A stretch of DNA of 64,000 bases from an uncultured Bacteroides sp. GTDB taxonomy: Bacteria; Bacteroidota; Bacteroidia; Bacteroidales; Bacteroidaceae. This document shows, one piece after another, positions 17,724 through 26,430 of the stretch (its first letter is position 1; the number at the start of each line of letters is the position of its first letter). The DNA is taken from positions 186,001 through 250,000 of the forward strand of contig NZ_OY787464.1 in NCBI RefSeq assembly GCF_963678845.1, given 5' to 3'. The position numbers were made by a program, and so were the translations under genes. The notes beneath the pieces were generated by a model. The model did not search any database, was not told where the DNA came from, and worked only from the letters and a program-made list of their open reading frames with translations.

Positions 17724-20045
17724 TTAGAATGGATAACCTACAGCAAAATGAAATGCAAAATCACGACTAAAATCAGGATTTAGAATTGGATAATGTTCTT
17801 TCCCAGATGGGTATGCTGGATTTATAGCTTTCATACCTCCATCGAAACGAAGAACAAAGTAGTCGAAATCAAAGCGTAATCCTAATCCATAAGCAAATGC
17901 AATTTCTTTATAAAAACTATTTAAACGAAAAGCACCACCTGGTTGGTTTTCATAATTACGAATGGTCCATATATTACCAGCATCAACAAATGCGGCTCCC
18001 TGAAGCTTCCAAAACAATTTGCTGCGGTATTCTACGCTCAGGTCTAGCTTAATGTCACCCGACTGAGTTAGATAATTGATTGTGTTATTATCGCCCTTAT
18101 AGCTTCCAGGGCCAAGTGATCTTACCGACCAGCCGCGTACACTATTTGCTCCTCCTGAGAAATATCTTTTTTCAAGAGGAAGTACAGTTGTATTTCCATA
18201 AGGATATGCTGCCCCAAATGCTGCATGAAAAGCAAAAGAGTTTCTTTTATCCATTTCTATATTTTTTGCAAAGTCAAAATCTCCTTTTAGGTACTGTGCG
18301 TAAGCTATGTTTAAGATTGAATAATCTCCATTGCTTGTTTTTTGCTGATTAATTAGTTTCGAGATACCATACAATACATTTCCTGCTGATTCAAAATTAA
18401 CACGAACGGAATATGAATTGGAAGCAGCTGTATTGTTTAATATGGTTCCACCTATACTATTGTAATAGTAGCTATATCCGCTACGCACAATAAGGTGGTT
18501 GTCATAGTTGTACTTAAAGATGGAATTGGCATTATTGAGATAATCGTCCTTAAACTTTTGAGATATCCAAGGTAAGTAAATGTAGCTTATATCCAATAGG
18601 TCAATACGATGCTGAACTTTCTGTCTGCGTTGTGTCCATTTGTAACTCCAAGATGTAGAAGCAATGGTGCGTGAGAATTCGGGTCGTAGCTGATAGCTGT
18701 ATTGCAATCCAAACTCTGTTGTTGCACGGATGCCACGAGTGAAGTTATCAGAAAGAAGCGGAAATAAGAATACAGGAAAATTAATGCTCGTTTCAGCACC
18801 GTATTCTGTATAGTTATCATTATTTCCATAAGCTCCTTGCAGTCCGGATATTGCTTCATAAGCACCACGGAGTTTTATCATAAGAGATTCTGAACCTTTA
18901 AAAAGATTCCTGTGTTGAAAAGAAACAGAAGCTGCTGCCCCTAAATCTCCTGCAGAATTAGTTCCTTCCAATTCAAATGCCACAGATTTATGTTTGCTTT
19001 TTGTCAGTAATACGTAGCAATCCAGCTTTGCACTGTCTGCAACTTGAGTTTCAAGAAAACGAATATTAGTGTACTTTAATGCTGATAATCGTCCAAAAGA
19101 AGAATAAGTATTCTGAACCGAGCGTTCTGCATATAAATGTCCGGGGCGAATAAAGGTGTTATTAGCTAGTACATTAGGGCGAAGATATAGTTTGTCTTTA
19201 TAATAAATAGGATATTCTTTATAATGGATGGAATCATTAATTTCTATGCTGCTTAAAGCTGAAGATTGAAGAATGTCATAATCAGTGATAAAGCTTACTT
19301 TATTAATTCTATATTGGTTGTGATTCTTTGGTTCATCTGTTGGACTTGCTTTGTAAAGTAGCAAATGCATGGTTAAGTCTGCCTGATAGGTATTACGAAC
19401 AGTATCGGCTGTGTAGGTAATATATTCTTTATTGAATTTATAATATCCTCGATTAACCAGTAATTCAACAATTCGCTGACGTTCGGCATCCAATGTGTTG
19501 ATATCGAACATCATTCCTTTATTAAGTTTTGTCCGTGATGAATCTTTTTCAAGAATAGCACCAATTACTCTATCTCTGATGTCTAATTTTAAGTTTCTTA
19601 TAATATATGGTTTGCCTGGGGTGATTGTGTAGGTTAACTTAAGCTTTTTCTTTGAAATCTCTTTTTTAGATTTCACTGATGCGCTCATATATCCTTGGTT
19701 ATTTAGTGCTTTCTTAATCTCTTGCTGAGATCTTAGATCAAGTGCTTCGTCATAAATAACTGGCTCATCTCCTAACCTGCGCCACATTCTGTTAATCCAT
19801 TTAGATGTATCTCTTCCAGAAAGATTGTATGTGTAAAGAGGAACTTTAATCAAACTAAACCATTTTGAATTTGGATTCTGGCGAACATAATTTCTAAATG
19901 GAGCTGGTTTTACTTCCTGCTGTGCAGAAACAATCTTTACTTCATCAAGCAAGTATGAACCATTGGGCACATACTTAGTTAAAGAGCAAGAAGCAAGCGC
20001 TAATAATGCAACGGAAAATATATAGATCTGGGAGTTTCTTTTCAT
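17724..20045 (-). CDS. TamL-type outer-membrane lipoprotein (BamA/TamA superfamily)
   Basis: A 773-residue Omp85-family barrel that in Bacteroidota works with TamB in moving or inserting outer-membrane components. The signal peptide ends in a lipobox (LLALASCSLTKYVPNGSY), as in the lipidated TamL form rather than classical TamA. POTRA-like repeats fill roughly residues 30-330, and the barrel follows with YFSGGANSVRGWSVRSLGPG at about 650, the family's conserved RGxx lid-loop motif. The last strand ends DFAFHFAVGYPF with a terminal Phe, as expected for a barrel. A TATATTTG element is about 33 bases upstream. No tamB neighbour is present. Confidence 0.9.
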   Translation of the reverse strand: MKRNSQIYIFSVALLALASCSLTKYVPNGSYLLDEVKIVSAQQEVKPAPFRNYVRQNPNSKWFSLIKVPLYTYNLSGRDTSKWINRMWRRLGDEPVIYDEALDLRSQQEIKKALNNQGYMSASVKSKKEISKKKLKLTYTITPGKPYIIRNLKLDIRDRVIGAILEKDSSRTKLNKGMMFDINTLDAERQRIVELLVNRGYYKFNKEYITYTADTVRNTYQADLTMHLLLYKASPTDEPKNHNQYRINKVSFITDYDILQSSALSSIEINDSIHYKEYPIYYKDKLYLRPNVLANNTFIRPGHLYAERSVQNTYSSFGRLSALKYTNIRFLETQVADSAKLDCYVLLTKSKHKSVAFELEGTNSAGDLGAAASVSFQHRNLFKGSESLMIKLRGAYEAISGLQGAYGNNDNYTEYGAETSINFPVFLFPLLSDNFTRGIRATTEFGLQYSYQLRPEFSRTIASTSWSYKWTQRRQKVQHRIDLLDISYIYLPWISQKFKDDYLNNANSIFKYNYDNHLIVRSGYSYYYNSIGGTILNNTAASNSYSVRVNFESAGNVLYGISKLINQQKTSNGDYSILNIAYAQYLKGDFDFAKNIEMDKRNSFAFHAAFGAAYPYGNTTVLPLEKRYFSGGANSVRGWSVRSLGPGSYKGDNNTINYLTQSGDIKLDLSVEYRSKLFWKLQGAAFVDAGNIWTIRNYENQPGGAFRLNSFYKEIAFAYGLGLRFDFDYFVLRFDGGMKAINPAYPSGKEHYPILNPDFSRDFAFHFAVGYPF

Positions 20046-20077
20046 ATAAAACTGTCTAAATTCAAATATTGGACCTA

Positions 20078-20085
20078 CAAATATA
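20078..20085 (-). promoter_or_regulatory. Candidate -7 element for the TamL gene
   Basis: TATATTTG on the minus strand, 33 bases upstream of the ATG. No clear -33 element. Confidence 0.5.
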
Positions 20086-20106
20086 GCTTTATTAAAAATA
20101 TCTTTT

Positions 20107-20114
20107 TAGCTTTG
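20107..20114 (+). promoter_or_regulatory. Candidate -7 element for the RNA methyltransferase gene
   Basis: TAGCTTTG, 35 bases upstream of the start at 20149, just 21 bases from the divergent TamL -7 element. Confidence 0.5.
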
Positions 20115-20148
20115 CTTCAAAATAATTATAATTTAATGCCAATAATTG

Positions 20149-20901
20149 ATGATCAGCAAGAATAAAATAAAATATATTCATTCGTTAGAATTAAAGAAGA
20201 ATCGTAAAGAAGAAAATGTTTTTGTAGCTGAGGGGCATAAACTTGTAGGTGATTTATTAGACAATTTCAACTGTAAATACCTGGCTGCTACTGAAGAATG
20301 GTGGAACGAGCATCCTTCTGCTCAGGCTGATGAAACAGCTATTGTAACGCAAGAAGAGTTATCGAAAGCTAGTTTCCTGAAAACACCACAAAGTGTACTG
20401 GCAGTATTCCAACAGAACATTGTTACAGTAAATTCATCGGTTATTCGTGATTCTCTTTGTCTGGCACTTGATGATATACAAGATCCTGGTAATTTAGGAA
20501 CCATTATCCGATTGGCCGACTGGTTTGGTATTGAACATATATTCTGCTCTCCTAATACTGTTGATGTGTATAATCCTAAAGTAGTTCAGGCTACTATGGG
20601 AGGTATTGCCCGCGTAAAACTCCATTATTGCTCATTGCCAGAGCTGATTAGCCAATTGGGCGATATACCTGTTTACGGAACATTTCTGAATGGAGAGAAT
20701 ATGTACTCAAAAGAACTCTCTTCTTTTGGACTTATTGTTATGGGAAATGAGGGCAATGGCATTTGTCCGGAAGTGGAGAAGTTAATTAATAACAGGTTGT
20801 ATATTCCTAATTACCCGCAGGATAGGGTTACTTCAGAATCTCTCAATGTTGCGATTGCAACTTCTGTGGTATGCGCTGAGTTCAGACGCCGAATGCTTTA
20901 A
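20149..20901 (+). CDS. TrmH/SpoU family RNA 2'-O-methyltransferase
   Basis: An S-adenosylmethionine-dependent RNA ribose methylase of about 250 residues. The N-terminal substrate-binding domain (SLELKKNRKEENVFVAEG) is followed by the knotted SPOUT domain with motif 1 DDIQDPGNLGTIIRLADWFG, motif 2 LIVMGNEGNGI and motif 3 VTSESLNVAIATSV. The rRNA or tRNA target is not determined. The reading frame opens with TTG at 20146; the adjacent ATG at 20149 is the likely start. It runs into the TGTACA array B. Confidence 0.93.
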   Translation: MISKNKIKYIHSLELKKNRKEENVFVAEGHKLVGDLLDNFNCKYLAATEEWWNEHPSAQADETAIVTQEELSKASFLKTPQSVLAVFQQNIVTVNSSVIRDSLCLALDDIQDPGNLGTIIRLADWFGIEHIFCSPNTVDVYNPKVVQATMGGIARVKLHYCSLPELISQLGDIPVYGTFLNGENMYSKELSSFGLIVMGNEGNGICPEVEKLINNRLYIPNYPQDRVTSESLNVAIATSVVCAEFRRRML

Positions 20902-20929
20902 AATATAAAAGGATTAATTTTCTTTCGCT

Positions 20930-21001
20930 TGTACAAAAGAATGTAATCTTCTGTACAAAACAATTCATTCTTCTGTACAGAAGAATGAATTGTTTTGTAC
21001 A
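20930..21001. repeat. Phased TGTACA array B (4 units, 22-bp period)
   Basis: TGTACA begins at 20930, 20952, 20974 and 20996, exactly 22 bases apart. Positions 20952-21001 form a perfect 50-bp palindrome centred on the third unit. The array fills the gap between the convergent 3' ends of the methyltransferase gene (+) and the DUF4738 gene (-), where a bidirectional terminator would normally be, so transcripts from both sides could fold it. Confidence 0.92.
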
Positions 21002-21024
21002 AGGAAGATTAAATGTTTAAGATA

Positions 21025-21825
21025 TTATTGAGCAATCTTCATAGTAAGTTTTCCATCGAAGCTAACAATCAGATTAACTAAATTGCATACAGAACTTTCG
21101 GGTATGCAGACTGTTGCCTGATAACGGAATCCAACTTTTCCAACTCCATAGAATTCCATGTCGGATAAAATAGAGTTCTTCAAAAACTCATCAGGTATAA
21201 CATCCGAAAACATATCTTTTGTAATATCATGACCGTAAATCATTTTACGTCCTTCATACACACAAATGTGCATTACATTATCATAATAAACATTGTCTAT
21301 ACTAATGCCGTCATCGGAATATGATGTTTTCACTACCTTTTTCTTTGATGGATTAACATACACGTAAGCTCGGTAACGTTTTCCATTGTACATCACTACA
21401 GAATCGCGCTTAGTTACTTCTGAATATGTTGGAATAACTTCAGTGCTTCTGTGCCCCATCATAAACAGAGAATCAGAGTCATCTTCAGATTTATGTAGTT
21501 TTACTATATTATCTGATAGTGAATGAAACCAAAAAAGATGCCCCTCTTGTCTATCTATCTTATAACGGGATATTTCTTTTCCATAAGTATAGAATGTATC
21601 TTTTCTAATCTTAAATGGAACTGATGCATTTTCTGCGTCGGGATAATAAATAGTATCACCTTGAACTTTAAAAAGGATTTCATCGCTTTCATCATCCAGC
21701 CATATACCTTGAAGCATTTTTTTTGCTTTCAAGTCCTCCGCGGCATCATCCGAAGCCTCTTTATGTCGTCCTTTACAAGAAAAGAGGGCAACAAGAAGGA
21801 GTAAAAGTACGGCATAGTTTTTCAT
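21025..21825 (-). CDS. DUF4738-like lipoprotein
   Basis: A 266-residue secreted protein starting MKNYAVLLLLLVALFSCKG with a lipobox Cys at residue 17. The mature part is beta-rich (ILFKVQGDTIYYPD, FKIRKDTFYTYG, HLFWFHSL), with a second domain after about residue 120. It resembles the DUF4738 proteins of Bacteroides; function unknown. The frame extends upstream to 21873 with a non-signal peptide, so the internal ATG is preferred; it lies 20 bases after the ugd stop. It may be the distal gene of the exopolysaccharide transcript or independent. Confidence 0.75.
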   Translation of the reverse strand: MKNYAVLLLLLVALFSCKGRHKEASDDAAEDLKAKKMLQGIWLDDESDEILFKVQGDTIYYPDAENASVPFKIRKDTFYTYGKEISRYKIDRQEGHLFWFHSLSDNIVKLHKSEDDSDSLFMMGHRSTEVIPTYSEVTKRDSVVMYNGKRYRAYVYVNPSKKKVVKTSYSDDGISIDNVYYDNVMHICVYEGRKMIYGHDITKDMFSDVIPDEFLKNSILSDMEFYGVGKVGFRYQATVCIPESSVCNLVNLIVSFDGKLTMKIAQ

Positions 21826-21844
21826 TAATATCAGTTTTAATAAA

Positions 21845-23158
21845 TTATTTTCCAATGCAATAGTATGTAACATCTATTGCTTTCAACTCTTCTTTATCGT
21901 ATATATTTCTTCCATCAATAACTACAGGAGTACGCATTGCTTTCTTAATAACACCCCATCTAGGCAAACGAAACTGTTTCCATTCTGTAACCATTAATAA
22001 AGCATCTGCATCGAGTAAAGCATCATACATATCTTGTGCATAATACACACAATCGCCTACTCTTCTTTTTGCTTCAGTCATAGCTGCAGGATCATATACG
22101 CGTACTTTGCATCCGGCTTTAAGAAGTAAATCAATTAATACTAATGCAGGTGCCTCGCGCATATCATCTGTTTCAGGCTTAAAAGCTAACCCCCACAAAG
22201 CTATAGTTTTTCCTTCTAAATCTCCGTTAAAATGTTTAATTAGTTTGTTAAAAAGTATACTTTTCTGCAATTGATTAACCTCTTCTACTGCTTTTAACAC
22301 ACGCATAGTGTATCCATTTTTTTCAGCGGTCTTGACTAACGCTTTTACATCTTTAGGGAAACATGATCCTCCGTATCCGCATCCTGCATAAAGGAACTTA
22401 CGTCCAATACGGGTATCAGACCCGATGCCACTGCGAACCATATTCACATCTGCTCCAACTAATTCGCAAAGATTTGCAATGTCATTCATAAAGCTGATTC
22501 GGGTGGCCAGCATTGAATTTGCAGCATATTTAGTCATTTCAGCTGATGGGATATCCATAAATATCACTCTGAAATTATTCAGTAAAAATGGTTTGTAGAG
22601 TTTTGTCATCACTTCTTTGGCACGTTCGGATTCCACACCAACAACTACCCTATCCGGACTCATAAAGTCGTTAATAGCATTCCCTTCTTTGAGAAATTCG
22701 GGATTAGAAGCTACATCAAATTCAATATGCACTCTTCGTTTATCTAATTCTTCCTGAATGGCAGCTCTTACTTTTTTTGCTGTACCAACTGGAACAGTGC
22801 TTTTTGTAACCACTAAAACATACTTATTCATGTTTTTCCCAATAGTTCTGGCTACTTCAAGAACATAACGAAGGTCGGCACTTCCATCTTCATCTGGAGG
22901 AGTTCCTACAGCACTAAATACTACCTCAACATCATCAAGGCAGCTTTCCAGAGAAGTAGTAAAATTTAAACGTCCTTCTTTTAGGTTACGAGTTACCATT
23001 TCATCAAGGCCTGGTTCATAAATGGGAATTATTCCATTTTTTAAATTTTCAATTTTTTTATGGTTAACATCTACACAAGTAACGTTAACGCCAGTTTCAG
23101 CAAAACATGTTCCAGTCACTAAACCAACATATCCGGTTCCTACAATCGCTATTTTCAT
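21845..23158 (-). CDS. ugd: UDP-glucose 6-dehydrogenase
   Basis: Oxidises UDP-glucose to UDP-glucuronate with two NAD+, supplying an acidic sugar for the exopolysaccharide. It has 437 residues, with Rossmann motif VGTGYVGLVTGTCFAE at residues 6-21, the active-site Cys in GCGYGGSCFPKDVKAL at about 255, and C-terminal LWGLAFKPETDDMREAP. It follows rfbC by 13 bases in the same direction, at the distal end of the exopolysaccharide locus. Confidence 0.96.
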   Translation of the reverse strand: MKIAIVGTGYVGLVTGTCFAETGVNVTCVDVNHKKIENLKNGIIPIYEPGLDEMVTRNLKEGRLNFTTSLESCLDDVEVVFSAVGTPPDEDGSADLRYVLEVARTIGKNMNKYVLVVTKSTVPVGTAKKVRAAIQEELDKRRVHIEFDVASNPEFLKEGNAINDFMSPDRVVVGVESERAKEVMTKLYKPFLLNNFRVIFMDIPSAEMTKYAANSMLATRISFMNDIANLCELVGADVNMVRSGIGSDTRIGRKFLYAGCGYGGSCFPKDVKALVKTAEKNGYTMRVLKAVEEVNQLQKSILFNKLIKHFNGDLEGKTIALWGLAFKPETDDMREAPALVLIDLLLKAGCKVRVYDPAAMTEAKRRVGDCVYYAQDMYDALLDADALLMVTEWKQFRLPRWGVIKKAMRTPVVIDGRNIYDKEELKAIDVTYYCIGK

Positions 23159-23171
23159 ATTTGTGTTCTTA

Positions 23172-23720
23172 TTATTTATATGCTACAGCATCTTTAAAAC
23201 TAACTGCCTGACGGTCTTTTTCTGACATTATAATCTGCTCTTCTGCAACCGGCCAGTTTATATTAATATCTTTATCGTTGTAAATTATGGATGCTTCAGA
23301 TTGTGGAGCATATGTATTATCGACTTTATAAGTAAAAATTGCTTCGTCGCTCATTACCAGGAAACCATGAGCAAATCCTCTGGGAATAAAAAACTGGCGT
23401 TTATTGTCTTCACTAAGTTCCACACTAACGTGCTTACCATAGGTTGGAGATGATTGGCGCAAATCTAAAGCCACATCAAGTACTTTGCCTTTTATAACTC
23501 TAACTAGTTTTGCCTGACTATGGTCTCCCTTCTGATAGTGTAACCCCCGAAGAACTCCAAAACAGGATTTTGATTCATTGTCCTGAATAAAATCTACGAC
23601 TCCTATATGTTTTTCAAATTCTTCTTTTTTAAAGGCTTCCATGAAATAACCTCGATCATCGGCAAAAACTTTAGGCTCAATAACCCAAACTCCATTAATC
23701 TCTGTTTGTATATAATTCAT
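23172..23720 (-). CDS. rfbC: dTDP-4-dehydrorhamnose 3,5-epimerase
   Basis: Epimerises dTDP-4-keto-6-deoxyglucose on the way to dTDP-rhamnose. The 182-residue cupin has the catalytic His in GVLRGLHYQ at about residue 61 and PRGFAHGFLVMS around 117. Only this enzyme of the four rhamnose genes is in the window, so rfbA, rfbB and rfbD must lie elsewhere. It sits eight bases after the Wzi gene and directly before ugd. Confidence 0.95.
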   Translation of the reverse strand: MNYIQTEINGVWVIEPKVFADDRGYFMEAFKKEEFEKHIGVVDFIQDNESKSCFGVLRGLHYQKGDHSQAKLVRVIKGKVLDVALDLRQSSPTYGKHVSVELSEDNKRQFFIPRGFAHGFLVMSDEAIFTYKVDNTYAPQSEASIIYNDKDININWPVAEEQIIMSEKDRQAVSFKDAVAYK

Positions 23721-23728
23721 TGCTATAT

Positions 23729-25147
23729 TTAAAAATGTTTTCTAACTTTAAATTGTAATCCCAGATTGTCTCCATATATATTTCCGGTATCAAAGGCACC
23801 GGAAAGTGATAGATTCCATCCACTAAGTTTTTTGGGATAATAATTAATTTCTGCAAATGTAGAAAAATTCTCCAATATTTCAGGTATTGGTTCATAAGGA
23901 GTTCCCCAAGTTTTGTTATAAGAAATTTTAGCCCTATATGAAAAATCATCAAAAATATCTCCGCTCCATCCTATATGAACAGCTTTTACCCTGTTATATT
24001 TGAATGTCATATTCCCATCTGTATTATAAATTGGCGATGGAATAAGCGGATTAGCCATTGCCATTCCCCAATGTACCCACCCAGGATACCAGTAACTATT
24101 ATAATAATCATCGGCTCCACCGGTTTTGCTCACTATAGAATTATCTAAGCCGTGTAGTGGCCCACTTTGATTTGTAGTCTGATAATATTCTAGAACCAAT
24201 CCATTTATGGCTTGCTTATTTCTTGATTTATATTCAATTCCCCATAATCCGTCCAAACCATTCTGCTTTCCCATGCCAGAGAAATCATCATAATAATTTT
24301 CTAGATATGCACTTATGTGATAATCGTTTTGTTTATAAGTTAGTTTTAAATGCTCACTGCCCATTAAATTACCTTCGAAATATTTTTGTCCTTCCGGACC
24401 TGAGTCTCTACCCCCTTGAGGGATAAATATACGCCAAAAATCATTTAATGAATTTCCTAGATTCCCAGCATCCATTCCACCCAATTTGTATCCACCAAAC
24501 TGAGCATCCAAGCTCATTCCTAAGTCAAACTGCCAGTGAGAAATAGGTTTACCTAACCGGAAAAAGAAACTTTTATGATGATAGAGGATATCTTTAGTGT
24601 ACCAATAATTAGGACCTACTTTTTCTTTTTGATAATTATTGTCTGTCCATTTCCCAAAAGACATTTCTGCCTTTACCTGAGCCCAAGGAGCTATTCTTAC
24701 ATAATCTAAAATGCCTGCTTTAATTTGAGGAATAGGTCTGGCATTTCCGCTCCACGTTAATCCTCCACTACTCAACTGTTGGTTTAATAATTCAGAATTT
24801 AGTTCTTTACTACCTATTGATAATCCCATCCACTTATAATGAATGTCTGCATATGCTTGTTGCAAAATAAATGTTGAAGTAAATCCAGTAGCTACTGCTA
24901 AATCTAGTCCAGCTTCAAATTTCCAATGTTTGCAAGTATCGGAATAGATTGTTCCGCCACGCAAATATGCACTATTTTCTAGTGAAGAAAGCCCGTGCTG
25001 ATTACTAATTTGCCACAGTGGTGTGTTATCGCCTACATGAATCGTTGTTCCAAATTCAGCGAATGATTTGTATGATGATTGTGCAACCATTACGCCAGGT
25101 AATAGACTTAGCAATATAGAAACTATTTTGATTTGTTTAATATGCAT
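23729..25147 (-). CDS. Wzi-type capsule assembly outer-membrane protein
   Basis: An outer-membrane beta-barrel that anchors or organises capsule at the cell surface. Starting at MHIKQIKIVSILLSLL, it has 472 residues, with a cleavable signal peptide ending near VMVAQSS. The body is a series of amphipathic strands rich in Tyr, Trp and Gly (for example LGMSLDAQFGGYKLGG) and it ends LGLQFKVRKHF with a terminal Phe. Two GTG codons at 25159 and 25156 extend the frame by four residues and are less likely starts. A 180-base gap separates it from the upstream glycosyltransferase gene. Confidence 0.85.
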   Translation of the reverse strand: MHIKQIKIVSILLSLLPGVMVAQSSYKSFAEFGTTIHVGDNTPLWQISNQHGLSSLENSAYLRGGTIYSDTCKHWKFEAGLDLAVATGFTSTFILQQAYADIHYKWMGLSIGSKELNSELLNQQLSSGGLTWSGNARPIPQIKAGILDYVRIAPWAQVKAEMSFGKWTDNNYQKEKVGPNYWYTKDILYHHKSFFFRLGKPISHWQFDLGMSLDAQFGGYKLGGMDAGNLGNSLNDFWRIFIPQGGRDSGPEGQKYFEGNLMGSEHLKLTYKQNDYHISAYLENYYDDFSGMGKQNGLDGLWGIEYKSRNKQAINGLVLEYYQTTNQSGPLHGLDNSIVSKTGGADDYYNSYWYPGWVHWGMAMANPLIPSPIYNTDGNMTFKYNRVKAVHIGWSGDIFDDFSYRAKISYNKTWGTPYEPIPEILENFSTFAEINYYPKKLSGWNLSLSGAFDTGNIYGDNLGLQFKVRKHF

Positions 25148-25338
25148 TATTATCACCACGGAATATATTGATAATAGTTAGCTAAATAATTTTAATATCA
25201 AGAAAGATAAGTTTAGTGCTCCAGATGCCAAACATCTTTCTCAATGTTAATGAAACAAATTTAAAGTATTTTGATGAATTCTGAAAGGATATATGATAAA
25301 TATTAGCATTGAACTGACTCTAACTTGGAACTATTTCT

Positions 25339-26430
25339 TTATTTTACAATTAATTGATAGACATATTTTACCTGTTCTGCAATATGATCCCAATTATATA
25401 ATTTCAGATTATATTGTATTGAAGGAGCACAAGTAGTCAGCTTCTGTGTTAATTTAGAACAGAGATCATCCCAATTACCACATTTAAAATAATTGTTTTT
25501 ATGCAATTTTATTTCAATATTTGCTGGAATATCGCTTACTAATACATCTAAATTATAACTCATGGCTTCAAGTAAAGAAATTGGTAATCCTTCATGGAAA
25601 GAAGGAAGAATAAACAATCTTGCATTTGTAAAAAGCTGATTAAGCTTTTCTCCTTTTATAAATCCTGTAAGGACAATATTATGCTCTGTTGCAAGTTGTT
25701 TTAATTTCAATGAATATTCATCTTCATGATCAGAGTCACCTGCTATAACTAATTTATATCCAGCTATATTTGCTTTAAGAAATGATTTAATCAGACCATC
25801 GAAACCTTTTTCTTGAACAAATCGCCCCAACGTAAAAATATATTTTCCATCCTCTATACCTAAGCTTTTAATATAGTCTTTTTGAGAAGATTTTTGAGCA
25901 ATATTTACCCCGTTATAGATAATATTTGCTCTATTATAATTATATTTTGTTTTGAGAATGTTATTAATCACTTCAGAAATAACAATTACTTGATTCGAAT
26001 ATCTTACTCCTATTCTTTCTCCCATTTTTAAAATTAATTTTGCAAAATTTCCCCATTTTTTGCGGTCATAATCCGGCCCATGATGAGTCATGACAACTTT
26101 TAAACCAAGTAGTCTAGCAAATGGAATAAGTAAAGAAGGCCCAACAGCATGAATGTGGAGAATATCAGCATGTACCTTTTTTGCATAACAAATAGATAAG
26201 AAAGTGTGTAAAATAGCTTCTATACTCTTTTTTTTTGGCACATAAATATCATGTAGCTTAACTCCTTTATATTCTGAAATTTTATTTAATGAAGAAACAT
26301 ATGGTGAACGTCTTACAACTGTTACATCATATCCTAATTTTACAAGTCGTGGATAAAGTTCCTCACAGCGAGTCTCAATTCCACCTTGAATGTGAGGTAT
26401 GCCACGAGTTCCAACAACTACTATTTTCAT
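25339..26430 (-). CDS. Glycosyltransferase family 4 (GT-B)
   Basis: A 363-residue cytoplasmic sugar transferase for the repeat unit. The N-terminal nucleotide-fold domain begins VVVGTRGIPHIQGGIETRCEE. The C-terminal donor domain shows FTLGRFVQEKGFDGLI at about residue 200 and the ExxxE region SFHEGLPISLLEAMS at about 285, as in GT4 enzymes. Acceptor and donor are unknown. Its ATG overlaps the stop region of the radical SAM gene by four bases, so the two are translationally coupled. Confidence 0.92.
   Translation of the reverse strand: MKIVVVGTRGIPHIQGGIETRCEELYPRLVKLGYDVTVVRRSPYVSSLNKISEYKGVKLHDIYVPKKKSIEAILHTFLSICYAKKVHADILHIHAVGPSLLIPFARLLGLKVVMTHHGPDYDRKKWGNFAKLILKMGERIGVRYSNQVIVISEVINNILKTKYNYNRANIIYNGVNIAQKSSQKDYIKSLGIEDGKYIFTLGRFVQEKGFDGLIKSFLKANIAGYKLVIAGDSDHEDEYSLKLKQLATEHNIVLTGFIKGEKLNQLFTNARLFILPSFHEGLPISLLEAMSYNLDVLVSDIPANIEIKLHKNNYFKCGNWDDLCSKLTQKLTTCAPSIQYNLKLYNWDHIAEQVKYVYQLIVK

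Noticed and set aside
20930..21001. CRISPR array
   Set aside because: The conserved cores are only 6 bp, linkers are 16 bp and themselves symmetrical and related, copy number is fixed at four, and no cas genes are present.
21826..21873. N-terminal extension of the DUF4738 protein into ugd
   Set aside because: The internal Met directly precedes a clear lipoprotein signal peptide; the extension has no signal character.
23172..23952. 85-residue frame at 23695-23952 between rfbC and the Wzi gene
   Set aside because: It lies inside the Wzi gene in another frame and shows no independent features.
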